From positions 1 to 38,420 of the forward strand of contig NZ_JASLGE010000050.1 of assembly GCF_030150285.1 (NCBI RefSeq): 38,420 nt of DNA. The letters are read 5' to 3'. This document shows, piece after piece, positions 6,888 through 15,289 of the stretch; position 1 is the first letter of the stretch, and every line of letters starts with the position of its first letter. The stretch comes from Pseudomonas sp. Lineage in GTDB: Bacteria; Pseudomonadota; Gammaproteobacteria; Pseudomonadales; Pseudomonadaceae. The translations under genes and the position numbers were made by a program. The notes beneath the pieces were generated by a model. That model saw only the letters and a program-made list of their open reading frames with translations, did not search any database and had not been told where the DNA came from.

Positions 6888-7625
6888 TCAAAGACTCACC
6901 TTGGCTTTTTGACGGGCCAGTGCAGCGCCTGCAGGATCGCCCTGTTTTTCACGCGCCTGCGCGATCAAGCCCCAAAGGCTGGCCTGCAAGTCCGGCCGAC
7001 CGCTGGCAAAGGTCAAGCCGCGACGGGCAAACTGCTCGGCCTGAGCGGCATCGCCCTGAGCCATCCGTACCTGCGCCAGACGATAAAGCACTTGCGGTTC
7101 ACGCGGCGCTACACGCTGTGCGCGTTCGAGGCTCGACGAAGCACCATTCAGATCACCACTGGACTGCTGTTGCTGAGCCGTGGTCAGCAATGCCAGCACA
7201 GGGCCATCCAACTGCTCATCAGCGGCCAAGCCACCATTGCTGGAAGGTATGCCGCTTGGCGTAATGGGGGCAGGCATACTGTATGACGTACTCGGCGTGT
7301 AGCTGCCCGTGCTGATCGGCGCGGCAGCCGGCCCCGGGGTAATCGGCCCTGGTGTGAACGGCTCGCTGCTGATCGGCGTCGAAACGGCTGCTCCCCCCCC
7401 CGGAATCATCACTACTACCCCGGAGTCTTGAGGAATCGCCTGCGCTTGCGGGGCACGAGCAGCCGTGGCCTGTGGATATTGATTCGTCGCCCGTTGAGCC
7501 GAAACGCGCTCACTGTTCGACACGGGAACGCCAGCGTCGACGACAGGGATCGAACCTTGCGGCACATTGGCGCAACCATTGAGCAAAGCCAGGGCTGAGA
7601 CAGCCGGAACCCACCACTTTTTCAC
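6888..7625 (-). CDS. TPR-containing outer-membrane lipoprotein
   Basis: This is a predicted lipoprotein of 245 residues. A short basic N-terminus (MKKWWVP) and hydrophobic stretch end in the lipobox L-N-G-C, with Cys18 as the lipidated residue. A proline-, serine- and alanine-rich low-complexity linker (about residues 50-125) leads to tetratricopeptide-like helical repeats (about 130-240, e.g. LYRLAQVRMAQGDAAQAEQFARRGL). It lies 16 bases downstream of mrcB. This suggests an envelope scaffold that may work with PBP1b, analogous in position and layout to lipoprotein PBP activators, but with no clear sequence match to LpoB; that role is inferred. A run of nine G on the coding strand (7401..7393) encodes Gly-Gly-Gly in the linker. 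Confidence 0.8.
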   Translation of the reverse strand: MKKWWVPAVSALALLNGCANVPQGSIPVVDAGVPVSNSERVSAQRATNQYPQATAARAPQAQAIPQDSGVVVMIPGGGAAVSTPISSEPFTPGPITPGPAAAPISTGSYTPSTSYSMPAPITPSGIPSSNGGLAADEQLDGPVLALLTTAQQQQSSGDLNGASSSLERAQRVAPREPQVLYRLAQVRMAQGDAAQAEQFARRGLTFASGRPDLQASLWGLIAQAREKQGDPAGAALARQKAKVSL

Positions 7626-7641
7626 GTCAAACCCCTCATGC

Positions 7642-9966
7642 TTAATTCAACCAGCCTTTGACCCAATCCATCACGGCGTCACCCGTCGCAGGCGCTTGCG
7701 CGTCACAACTGGCACCCGCGGGGGGCTCACTGCCGCGAATATACGGCATCTGCACCGCACCCGGGCAGTTGGCATAAGAGCCTTGGCCTGTATGCGGGTC
7801 AATCCAGGCTTGAACGATATTGTCCGGCTGGGGCATATCAAGCGGCAGCGGGTCGGCTTTGCTCATAAAGCTGGTCCAGACCTGCAAAGCACCTGTCGCG
7901 CCGGTGAACGGTGTTTTCCCGTTGTCATCACGCCCCAGCCACACCACTGCGAGCAAGTCCTGACTGAAGCCCGCAAACCAACTGTCCCGAGAATCGTTAC
8001 TGGTGCCGGTTTTACCTGCCAACGCGAGGTTTTTCGGCAGCACGTTGTAGACCGAACGCCCCGTGCCTTCGCGCATGACGTGCTGCATTGCGTTCTGGAT
8101 CAGGAAAATCGAACCGGGATCAAAGCGCTGCTGGATCTGAAACGGGTAACGCTTCAAAGGCTCGCCTTGTGCCGTCAGCACACTGCGGATGCCCCGCATC
8201 GGTGTATTGAAACCGCCATTGGCCAAGGTCTGATACATCGTCGCCACTTCCATGGGGCTCAATGCTCCTGCCCCCAACAACATGGAGGGATACGCCGGAA
8301 ACTCGCGCTCGACGCCAAGTCGCGCCAGCGTCTTGAGCACGTTAGGCACACCAACTTGCTGGCCCAGCCTGACCGTACCCAGGTTGTAAGAGTTCATCAT
8401 CGACTGAAACAGGAAAATTGTGCCGTGAGAACGACGGTCATAGTTCTGCGGCGTCCAGACCTGACCGTCAGCCCCTTTGATCGACAGCGGCTCATCCGAC
8501 AGCCAACTGGTCAATGTGTACTGGCTCGGCCGCTCCAATGCCGTGAGGTAAACCGCTGGTTTGATCAGCGACCCGATTGGTCGGACTGCGTCCAGTGCGC
8601 GGTTAAAGCCTGCATAGCCTGAGAGCCGGCTACCAATCAGTGCTTGAACCTCACCCGTTTCCGGGTTGGTCACCACCATCGCTGCCTCAACCTCATCCGA
8701 GCCCTTGCGCCCTGCCAAACGCTTAAAGGTCTCACCAACGGCCGCTTCGGCCTTCATTTGCAGTATCGGGTCGAAGCTGGTGAAAATGCGCAGCCCTTCT
8801 TCCGTCAAGTCTTCATCACGATAATCTTCGCGCAACTGGCGCTTTACCAAGTCCAGGAACCCCGGAAATGAGGTATCGGCAAGGCTGCCACGCTTAGTGA
8901 CGCCCAGCGGCATCTTCTTGGCCGCCGCGACCTGTTCCGCCGTCGCAACGCCTTGTTGCTCCAGCAAATCGAGCACCAGGTTACGTCGTTCAAGTGCGCG
9001 TTCCGGGTAGCGACGCGGGTTATAAGCCGATGGCCCTTTGACCATCCCTACCAGCAACGCCACTTGGTGCAGCTTGAGCTCAGCCAACGGCTGGCTAAAG
9101 AAGAACTGGCTCGCCAGACCAAAGCCGTGAACCGCTCGCTGCCCGTCTTGACCGACAAAGACCTCGTTGAGGTAAGCCTCAAGAATCTCACGCTTGTCGT
9201 AATGCAGCTCCAACAGCAACGCCATCATCGCCTCAGTCAGCTTGCGACTAAGGCTGCGCTCGTTGGTCAGGAAAAAGTTTTTGACCAATTGCTGCGTCAA
9301 CGTACTCCCGCCCTGACGCATTTGCCCGGCGGAAGTGTTAACCCAGACAGCCCGGGCGATCGACTTCGGTGAAACCCCGAAATGCTGATAAAAATCCCGA
9401 TCTTCCACCGCGACCAGCGTTTCAAGCAGGTACGGCGGAACCTGGTCGATATTGATCAGAATACGGTCTTCGAGGTTCTTGGGGTACAGCCCGCCCACCA
9501 GCAACGGCTCAAGCCGCACAACTGGCAACTTGGAGCCATTGGGCGTTGAAAGCTCTGACACATAGTCGCCCGAGAATCGCACGCGCACGGCCTGCGCCTT
9601 CTCAGCACCTTCATAGAACTGGAACCCCCGGGTGTTGAGGTCGACGGTATTGCCATTTACCGCGGCCGCGCCGGGGCCGTTGGCAACACTTTCGCGGCGA
9701 TAACCCAAAGCATCGAGTTCGGTCAGGAAGTCGTTTTTGCTCAGCTTCTGGCCGGAGAACAGCTCCAGCGGCCGTGCATAGACCTTGGCCGGGATGGTCC
9801 AGCGCTTGCCAGAAAACTTCTCCTGAACAATGGCGTCGAGGTACACGGCAAAACCTGCCAATACCACAAGGCCTACCAGGCTGAGCTTGAGCGCCCAGCC
9901 CAGCCAGCGTCGAGGGCCACCGGTAGGACGTTTGGAACGGGAACGAGGGGATCGGGATCGAGTCAT
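7642..9966 (-). CDS. mrcB: Penicillin-binding protein 1B, bifunctional glycosyltransferase/transpeptidase
   Basis: This class A PBP of 774 residues polymerises and cross-links peptidoglycan. A basic cytoplasmic tail (residues 1-24) precedes one membrane anchor (about 25-46) and a UB2H-like region (KVYARPLELFSG onward). The GT51 glycosyltransferase motifs EDRDFYQHFG and RQGGSTLTQQLVKN follow. The transpeptidase has the catalytic GSLIKP (S-x-x-K), SYN in MMNSYNLGTVRLG, and KTGTSND. Length and order match PBP1b. It is transcribed divergently from the APH/AAA gene across a gap of about 116 bases. The TPR lipoprotein and DUF446 genes follow closely and are likely cotranscribed. Confidence 0.96.
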   Translation of the reverse strand: MTRSRSPRSRSKRPTGGPRRWLGWALKLSLVGLVVLAGFAVYLDAIVQEKFSGKRWTIPAKVYARPLELFSGQKLSKNDFLTELDALGYRRESVANGPGAAAVNGNTVDLNTRGFQFYEGAEKAQAVRVRFSGDYVSELSTPNGSKLPVVRLEPLLVGGLYPKNLEDRILINIDQVPPYLLETLVAVEDRDFYQHFGVSPKSIARAVWVNTSAGQMRQGGSTLTQQLVKNFFLTNERSLSRKLTEAMMALLLELHYDKREILEAYLNEVFVGQDGQRAVHGFGLASQFFFSQPLAELKLHQVALLVGMVKGPSAYNPRRYPERALERRNLVLDLLEQQGVATAEQVAAAKKMPLGVTKRGSLADTSFPGFLDLVKRQLREDYRDEDLTEEGLRIFTSFDPILQMKAEAAVGETFKRLAGRKGSDEVEAAMVVTNPETGEVQALIGSRLSGYAGFNRALDAVRPIGSLIKPAVYLTALERPSQYTLTSWLSDEPLSIKGADGQVWTPQNYDRRSHGTIFLFQSMMNSYNLGTVRLGQQVGVPNVLKTLARLGVEREFPAYPSMLLGAGALSPMEVATMYQTLANGGFNTPMRGIRSVLTAQGEPLKRYPFQIQQRFDPGSIFLIQNAMQHVMREGTGRSVYNVLPKNLALAGKTGTSNDSRDSWFAGFSQDLLAVVWLGRDDNGKTPFTGATGALQVWTSFMSKADPLPLDMPQPDNIVQAWIDPHTGQGSYANCPGAVQMPYIRGSEPPAGASCDAQAPATGDAVMDWVKGWLN

Positions 9967-10082
9967 GGCGCAAGATTATACGCACTTTGCTCATGTTCAT
10001 CATGCACAGCCCAGCGGTTTGCAGTACCGCTGCCAGCAGCCATAATGGCGCCCATGAATTTTCCAGACTTGAAGGATCAACC

Positions 10083-11639
10083 GTGAGCCAGAACCTGATT
10101 GCCGCGCTACAAAACCCGAGCCTCTATTCTCATGAAATTAAAGAGTTCCAGGTTATTGAAACGCACATCTCCTGGGTCATTTTGACCGGCCCATTTGCCT
10201 ACAAGATCAAAAAACCGGTCAACTTCGGCTTTCTGGACTTCACCGAACTGAGCGCTCGTGCGTTCTTCTGTAACGAAGAACTGCGCTTGAACCAGCGCCT
10301 GACCGAAGGCCTGTACCTTGAAGTGCTACCGATTACAGGCACCGCTGAAGCCCCTGTATTGGGCGGTGAAGGGCCCGCAATCGAGTACGCGCTGAAAATG
10401 CGCCAATTCCCGCAATCTCAGTTGCTCAGCACGCTGCAGGCCAATGGAGAGCTGAGCACTGCCCACGTCGACGCAATGGCTCAGCAAATCGCCCGCTTCC
10501 ACTTACAGGCCCCAAAGGTTCCTCAGGAACACTACCAAGGCACGCCAGAAGCGGTCATGGAACCCGTGCGTCAAAACTTCGAGCAGATTCGTCCCTTCCT
10601 GACAGACAAGGCGGACCTGCAGCAGTTGGATGCGCTCCAGGCGTGGGCTGAGGCCAGTTTTGCCCGGCTGGCCCCGCTCTTCAAGCAGCGCAAGGCTGAC
10701 GGCTTTATCCGCGAGTGCCACGGAGACATCCACTTGGGCAATGCCACCCTGATTGAGGGTGAAGTGGTGATTTTCGACTGTATTGAGTTCAATGAGCCGT
10801 TCCGTTTCACCGATGTCTACGCGGACACCGCATTTCTGGCCATGGACCTGGAAGACCGCGGGCTCAAGTCACTGGCAAGACGTTTTGTGAGCCAATACCT
10901 GGAGTTGACCGGGGACTATCAAGGCCTTGAAGTGCTGAACTTCTATAAAGCCTATCGCGCACTGGTTCGCGCAAAAGTCAGTCTGTTCAGCATGCCTGCA
11001 GAGGCCAGCCCCGTGCAGCGCGCGGCGACACTGCGCCAATACCGAAACTACGCCAACCTCGCAGAAAGCTACAGCACCATTCCTTTCCGCTTTCTGGCTA
11101 ATACCCACGGCGTCTCGGCGGTGGGCAAGAGCTCAGTCGCCATGCGCCTGGTCGAATCCCTGGGTGCCATTCGTTTACGCTCGGATGTTATTCGCAAGCG
11201 ATTGTTCAGCGAGCAAACCACTAGCAACAGCGTAGGCGATGGCATCTACAACGCTCAAGCCAGCGCTAAAACCTACGACACCCTGCATGAATTGGCCGGC
11301 ATTGTGTTGCGCGCAGGTTTCCCGGTGGTGATAGACGCCACCTACCTCAAACGCGAGCAGCGTGATGCCGCCGCCCGCGTGGCAGAAGACACAGGCGTGC
11401 CGTCACTGATTTTGGACTGCACCGCACCTGATGCCGTGATTGAAGGATGGCTGGCTCATCGTCAGACCTTGGGCAATGACCCTTCTGACGCCACCCTGGA
11501 GGTAGTCAAGGCTCAGCAAGCCAGCCGCGAGACACTCGGGCACGATGAGGCTTTACGCAGCAAACGCATTGAAACCCATAACAGCAAAAGCCTCGACACG
11601 CTGATTGCTGATATCCGCTTGCGCCTGCCAGGGCTGTAA
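10083..11639 (+). CDS. Fused aminoglycoside phosphotransferase-like / AAA P-loop kinase protein
   Basis: This 518-residue protein has two kinase-like modules. The N-terminal half is APH/choline-kinase-like, with the Brenner-type motif HGDIHLGNATL and the following metal-binding aspartate in VIFDCIEFNEPFRFTDVYAD. The C-terminal part (about residues 345-518) is a P-loop ATPase with Walker A GVSAVGKSS and the nucleoside-kinase-like SDVIRKRLF. Similar fusions are widespread in proteobacteria, but the substrate is unknown to me and antibiotic modification is not implied. I chose GTG 10083 because AAGGA lies six bases upstream and the frame reads S-Q-N-L-I-A-A-L, the conserved start; further upstream the frame is unlike coding sequence. 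A perfect 12-bp hairpin follows the stop. Confidence 0.88.
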   Translation: MSQNLIAALQNPSLYSHEIKEFQVIETHISWVILTGPFAYKIKKPVNFGFLDFTELSARAFFCNEELRLNQRLTEGLYLEVLPITGTAEAPVLGGEGPAIEYALKMRQFPQSQLLSTLQANGELSTAHVDAMAQQIARFHLQAPKVPQEHYQGTPEAVMEPVRQNFEQIRPFLTDKADLQQLDALQAWAEASFARLAPLFKQRKADGFIRECHGDIHLGNATLIEGEVVIFDCIEFNEPFRFTDVYADTAFLAMDLEDRGLKSLARRFVSQYLELTGDYQGLEVLNFYKAYRALVRAKVSLFSMPAEASPVQRAATLRQYRNYANLAESYSTIPFRFLANTHGVSAVGKSSVAMRLVESLGAIRLRSDVIRKRLFSEQTTSNSVGDGIYNAQASAKTYDTLHELAGIVLRAGFPVVIDATYLKREQRDAAARVAEDTGVPSLILDCTAPDAVIEGWLAHRQTLGNDPSDATLEVVKAQQASRETLGHDEALRSKRIETHNSKSLDTLIADIRLRLPGL

Positions 11640-11649
11640 ACGCACGCCT

Positions 11650-11680
11650 GCGCCGCGAAACTGCAACGGTTTCGCGGCGC
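11650..11680 (+). terminator. Strong stem-loop after the APH/AAA gene
   Basis: GCGCCGCGAAAC and GTTTCGCGGCGC form a perfect 12-bp stem around a 7-base loop, ten bases after the stop. No T-run follows, so it may act as an mRNA 3'-end stabiliser or a factor-assisted terminator. The rest of the gap to 11938 shows no further gene; I see only the ribosome-binding site of the next one. Confidence 0.6.
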
Positions 11681-11938
11681 ACCCAGTAAGACAATTGCGA
11701 CAACACCCAAACCGCCACCTCTTGGCTTGTGAGGGCGTGGCAATCGACCACAAACGCTCTGCCCCCTGTATGTAAGCCCTCAGCGAACCGCTTTGCTGCG
11801 TGAAATATAGGCTTCCTTTGTGCGCTCTTGTTCCAAAACCGACTAAGGCACTACGACTTTCCTACCTGAAGCTACACTTGTGTCAGGAATCGTTTCGTCC
11901 CATTAAGCGCTGGGCTCATGCCGTCACAAGGAGGACTG

Positions 11939-12211
11939 ATGAACGATGAACTCCAGCATTTAAGAAACCTTGGCAAAACTTCGGCGCAATGGCTACACGC
12001 AGTCGGCATCCACAGCCATTCGGATCTTAAGCGTCTGGGTGCGGTTGATGCTTACCGGGCAGTCAAGGCACGTGGCTTCAAGGCATCAAAAGTTTTGTTG
12101 TACGCCATTGAAGGCGCGTTACTGGACGTTCACTGGAACAGTATCCCCGCGGAACGTAAAGAAGCGCTGAACCGGCAGGTCGAGCTTTTGACCCCCACGC
12201 GTAAAGGCTGA
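11939..12211 (+). CDS. TfoX C-terminal domain protein
   Basis: This 90-residue protein consists of the TfoX C-terminal domain alone (helix-hairpin-helix-like: LRNLGKTSAQWLHAVGI, then LKRLGAVDAYRAVKARG, then LYAIEGALLDVHWNSIP). In Haemophilus and Vibrio full-length TfoX/Sxy activates competence genes, but here the N-terminal domain is missing, so a competence role is not supported. Stand-alone copies are common in Pseudomonas and have no settled function. ATG 11939 is chosen for the near-perfect site AAGGAGGA just upstream; an in-frame ATG seven codons earlier is weaker. It ends 43 bases before the PrrF promoter. Confidence 0.85.
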   Translation: MNDELQHLRNLGKTSAQWLHAVGIHSHSDLKRLGAVDAYRAVKARGFKASKVLLYAIEGALLDVHWNSIPAERKEALNRQVELLTPTRKG

Positions 12212-12254
12212 AACAACTATTTACAGCCTTTATGGGCAGTACAGAAAACAGCGA

Positions 12255-12282
12255 TTGACATCGCAATGAGAATCGTTATGAT
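12255..12282 (+). promoter_or_regulatory. PrrF promoter with overlapping Fur box
   Basis: TTGACA (12255-12260), a 16-nt spacer and TATGAT (12277-12282) form a strong sigma-70 promoter. The Fur-like sequence AATGAGAATCGTTAT (12265-12279) differs from the core AATGATAATCATTAT at two positions and covers the spacer and -10. Binding of Fe-Fur there would block transcription when iron is plentiful. The predicted start is near 12289. Confidence 0.85.
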
Positions 12283-12288
12283 TAAGCC

Positions 12289-12402
12289 ATCTGGTCGCGA
12301 GACCAGTCGATCTTCTGAAGGGCCATTGGTTCGGTCTATCAGATAATCTCCTCATCAGGCTAATCACGGTTATTTGACCCGGCTCTTGCCGGGTCTTTTT
12401 TT
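12289..12402 (+). ncRNA. prrF: PrrF iron-responsive small RNA
   Basis: This is an sRNA of about 114 nt that represses non-essential iron-using proteins when iron is scarce (the Pseudomonas counterpart of RyhB). The 5' hairpin CTGGTC-GCGA-GACCAG is followed by the conserved pairing core CTCATCAGGCTAATCACGG (12351-12369). It ends with GACCCGGC-TCTT-GCCGGGTC (12376-12395) and T7. The sequence and its place beside heme-uptake genes match PrrF of P. aeruginosa. There two copies sit in tandem and also give the longer PrrH; only one copy is present here, so PrrH cannot be made. It faces hmuV tail to tail, 39 bases apart. Confidence 0.93.
12376..12402 (+). terminator. PrrF intrinsic terminator
   Basis: A perfect 8-bp GC-rich stem with loop TCTT is followed by seven T (12396-12402). 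It also gives PrrF the 3' oligo-U tail expected of an Hfq-dependent sRNA. Confidence 0.93.
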
Positions 12403-12441
12403 ACCTGCCAAAAAGTGACAGCCGCCTGTAGGGGCCAGGCT

Positions 12442-13209
12442 TCAGCGCGCAATAATCAGCGGGTGACCCAACTCGGGGTGAGGCTGAACCAAAACGTCCA
12501 GGCCAAACACCGCCTTGAGTACCTCGGGCTGCAAGACCTCTTGTGGAGAATCCAAAGCACGGACACGCCCGTCCTCAAGAAGCAGCAAGCGATCGCAATA
12601 CCGGGCCGCGAGGTTCAGGTCATGCAAAATGATCAGCACCGCTGCGCCCCGGTCTGCAAAGGCACGAATCGCCTTCAACGTGGTGTGTTGGTGCAAAGGG
12701 TCCAGCATCGATGTCGGCTCATCCAGCAACAGTGTTTGGCCGCTCTGCCCCGGCCACAACTGCGCCAGCACCCGCGCAAGGTGAACCCGCTGGCGTTCAC
12801 CGCCCGATAACGCCAGGTAACTGCGACCCGCCAAATGCTCAACATCCGCGGCTTGCAACGCGGCGTGAACAATCTCTGCATCGCGTGCATGCCCTGTGTG
12901 ATGGGGCAGACGCCCCATCCCCACGACCTCTTCAACACGAAAGGCGAAATCCAGGGTTGAGGTTTGCGGCAATACCGCCAGTCGGCGCGCCCGCTCCGGG
13001 CCACTCCACAGGCTCAAGGCCTGCTGATCAAGCCAGACGTGCCCCTCAGAGGGTTCCAACTCTGCGCACAGCGCCGCCAGCAACGTACTTTTCCCCGCGC
13101 CATTAGGGCCCAGAACCCCTAATACTTCACCCGGACGAATATCGAGCGTGATATCCGCCAACACCAGATTTTGGCCTCGACGAACCTGCAAATGATCGGT
13201 GCGTAGCAT
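12442..13209 (-). CDS. hmuV: Heme ABC transporter ATP-binding protein HmuV/PhuV
   Basis: This 255-residue ATPase energises heme import through HmuU from the cytoplasmic side. Walker A is GPNGAGKST (near residue 37), the ABC signature is LSGGERQRVHLAR, and Walker B with the catalytic glutamate is LLLDEPTSMLDP. The H-loop is in ILHDLNLAARYCDRL. The start MLRTDHLQV (ATG 13209) overlaps the hmuU stop by one base; the open frame continues upstream but only as a shadow inside hmuU. It is last in hmuT-hmuU-hmuV. The inverted repeat GCCTG/CAGGC (12444..12428) after the stop is too weak to call as a terminator. Confidence 0.95.
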   Translation of the reverse strand: MLRTDHLQVRRGQNLVLADITLDIRPGEVLGVLGPNGAGKSTLLAALCAELEPSEGHVWLDQQALSLWSGPERARRLAVLPQTSTLDFAFRVEEVVGMGRLPHHTGHARDAEIVHAALQAADVEHLAGRSYLALSGGERQRVHLARVLAQLWPGQSGQTLLLDEPTSMLDPLHQHTTLKAIRAFADRGAAVLIILHDLNLAARYCDRLLLLEDGRVRALDSPQEVLQPEVLKAVFGLDVLVQPHPELGHPLIIAR

Positions 13210-14246
13210 CAGTGACGGCCTCGCAGCAGTAAATAAAGAAAGAACGGCGCGCCTAAAAATGCTGTGACTATGCCAATCGGCAGCTCTGCCGGGGCCAGGA
13301 CCAACCGCGCAATCAAATCCGCAAACAGCAGCAGGCTCGCGCCCGCCAAAACGGATGCCGGCAACAACACGCGATGATCCGGCCCTGCCAACAGTCGCAC
13401 CAAATGCGGTACTACCAGACCGATAAAGCCGATCATGCCTGATGCAGCCACGGCAGCCCCCACCCCGAGGGCAGTGCAAAACACCAACTCGCGTTTAAGC
13501 CCTTCAACATTGACCCCCAGATGGCTGGCTTCAGACTCGCCCAGCAATAGCGCATTGAGCGCCTCGGCGCGCCGGGGTAACCACAAGGCAACCCCGGCCG
13601 TCACCATCAACAAGGGCCACAGCCTTGCGTAACTGGCACCATTGAGGCTGCCCAGGTTCCAGAAAGTCAGTGTGCGCAAGGTGGCATCGTCTGCCAGGTA
13701 GGTAAATAAACCTACCGCCGAACCCGCCAGGGCGGTGAGCGCAATACCGGCCAAAAGCATGACGGCCACATGGGTCTGGCCGTTACGACGCCCCAAACGA
13801 TAGACCAGTGCCGTGACACCCAACCCACCGAGGAACGCACACAGCGACAACAGGTAGGGCCCGAAAGCGTCCGGCAGCCCACCAAAGGCCGAGCCACCGA
13901 CAATCGCAATCGCAGCCCCCAGCGCCGCGCCGCTGGACACACCCACCAGGCCGGGGTCTGCCAACGGGTTGCGAAACAACCCCTGCATGGCCACGCCCGA
14001 CAAGGCCAACACCCCGCCCACCGCCAACCCAAGCAGCGTTCTGGGCATACGGATCTGCCCCACGATCAGTTCTGCCTGCTCCAGGCCCTCGCCTGGAATC
14101 GGTACGCCCACTAGCCGCAAGGTGGCGCGCACGGTATCCAACAGCGGCAAGCTCACGGGCCCCAGCGCCAGCGACAGCCAAGTGGCCAGCAAGCACAACA
14201 CACTCAAGCCGATAAACAGGGCGCGAGGTTTAACCAGCCTGTTCAT
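13209..14246 (-). CDS. hmuU: Heme ABC transporter permease HmuU/PhuU (FecCD family)
   Basis: This 345-residue inner-membrane permease of the FecCD/BtuC family forms the heme channel as a dimer with HmuV. About ten hydrophobic segments are visible. The family core GLAVGGVLALSGVAMQGLFRNPLADPGL (quoted only by its parts here: GVAMQGLFRNPLADP near residue 87) is intact, as is the coupling region GMIGFIGLVVPHLVRLL. It overlaps hmuT by four bases (ATGA) and hmuV by one base, so the three genes are tightly coupled. Confidence 0.94.
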   Translation of the reverse strand: MNRLVKPRALFIGLSVLCLLATWLSLALGPVSLPLLDTVRATLRLVGVPIPGEGLEQAELIVGQIRMPRTLLGLAVGGVLALSGVAMQGLFRNPLADPGLVGVSSGAALGAAIAIVGGSAFGGLPDAFGPYLLSLCAFLGGLGVTALVYRLGRRNGQTHVAVMLLAGIALTALAGSAVGLFTYLADDATLRTLTFWNLGSLNGASYARLWPLLMVTAGVALWLPRRAEALNALLLGESEASHLGVNVEGLKRELVFCTALGVGAAVAASGMIGFIGLVVPHLVRLLAGPDHRVLLPASVLAGASLLLFADLIARLVLAPAELPIGIVTAFLGAPFFLYLLLRGRH

Positions 14247-15118
14247 TGATCGGCCGACACTGCAGGGTAAAAGTCAGTGGTCAATTGCTTCAGGCTGGCC
14301 GGTAAGCGTGGCCCAAGCCCCCCGACCAACAAGGTCGGGTCCACCTCATAGACACGCCCCTCCTTGACGGCACGAATTACCGACAGAATAGGGTTCTCCT
14401 TGATCAACGCCTTACGGGCCGCCTCACCTGTCAGGCTGCGATCGGCAAAGACCAGAACCTGCGGGTTCAGACCGGCCAGGGCCTCAACCGAAAATGGCTT
14501 ATAACCCGTGTGGGTCGCGAGATTATGCCCACCGGCGTGTGTCAATAACCAATCCGCGGCGGTGTCTTTGCCCGCAATCAGCGGTTTGCCGCCTGCATGA
14601 CCCAGCAACAGCAACACGCCGGGTGCCTTGTGCGTCGTTTGAATCTGTTTGACCCGCTGTTGCTGAACCTGCAATTGCTGCTGATAATCCTGGAACAGTT
14701 GGGTGGCCTGCGCTTCATCACCCAACAGACGGCCCAAATGCGCGAGGGTGGTCTCAAGGCTGGCGAGATCGGCCTCAGCCGAAAACATCTCAACCGGTAC
14801 ACCTGCACCCCGTATCTGCGCCAGCACGGGCGGTGGCCCCATTTCGTCGGTGCCGATCAAAAGGTCCGGTTTAAGGCTTAAAATTCCTTCAGCAGACAAC
14901 TGGCGCTGGTAACCGATACTGGGTAACGATTTAAGTGATTCAGGATGTTGGCTGGTGGTATCAACGCCCACTAACCTGGAGGTCGCACCGAGTTCACTGA
15001 CCCATTCCGAGAGTGCGCCTCCGGCACTGACCCAACGTTGCGGTGATTCGCCAGACACGCTGACATGACTGATCATAAGGCCTGCACAGAGCGCAACCAG
15101 ACGGGTACTCAAACGCAT
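14243..15118 (-). CDS. hmuT: Periplasmic heme-binding protein HmuT/PhuT
   Basis: This 291-residue solute-binding protein of the BtuF/HmuT class delivers heme to HmuU. The signal peptide is MRLSTRLVALCAGLMISHVSVSG, with cleavage near residue 24. Both lobes are recognisable: the N-terminal WVSAGGALSEWVSELGA, and GHNLATHTGYKPFSVEAL with LLVGGLGPRLP in the C-terminal half. I chose ATG 15118 because it begins the signal peptide and has AAGGAA upstream; an earlier ATG would put over 40 residues before it. No outer-membrane receptor or cytoplasmic heme chaperone gene adjoins. The Fur-like promoter lies about 85 bases upstream. Confidence 0.93.
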   Translation of the reverse strand: MRLSTRLVALCAGLMISHVSVSGESPQRWVSAGGALSEWVSELGATSRLVGVDTTSQHPESLKSLPSIGYQRQLSAEGILSLKPDLLIGTDEMGPPPVLAQIRGAGVPVEMFSAEADLASLETTLAHLGRLLGDEAQATQLFQDYQQQLQVQQQRVKQIQTTHKAPGVLLLLGHAGGKPLIAGKDTAADWLLTHAGGHNLATHTGYKPFSVEALAGLNPQVLVFADRSLTGEAARKALIKENPILSVIRAVKEGRVYEVDPTLLVGGLGPRLPASLKQLTTDFYPAVSADQ

Positions 15119-15200
15119 ACAGAGACGTTCCTTGAAAAGAGGACTCAACGGGACAACCTGGCTGCGCAGTGTAAGCAGCACATCGCTAGGCAAAAGACAT

Positions 15201-15228
15201 TTGATAATTGTTTGCATTTGAACGTCAA
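15201..15228 (-). promoter_or_regulatory. hmuTUV promoter with Fur-like box
   Basis: On the minus strand TTGACG (15228..15223), a 16-nt spacer and TATCAA (15206..15201) form a fair sigma-70 promoter. TGATAATTGTTTGCA (plus 15202-15216) fits the 7-1-7 Fur pattern TGATAAT-N-ATTATCA at 11 of 14 fixed positions and covers the -10. Iron-repressed transcription of hmuTUV is inferred. Confidence 0.6.
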
Positions 15229-15289
15229 CCCACTTCACCCGCACTAGCACACACCGTAAGCCTGAAGACTGGGCTCGATAAGGATTCCG

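Noticed and set aside
7567..8622. Plus-strand frame of about 350 codons opposite mrcB
   Set aside because: It is a shadow of the PBP1b transpeptidase coding region, whose motifs are intact.
11690..11938. Search for an RNA gene between the APH/AAA gene and the TfoX-domain gene
   Set aside because: No promoter-terminator pair or strong structure was found beyond the stem at 11650-11680.
13209..13479. N-terminal extension of hmuV by about 90 residues
   Set aside because: It lies wholly inside hmuU in another frame. The ATG at 13209, overlapping the hmuU stop, gives the normal family start.
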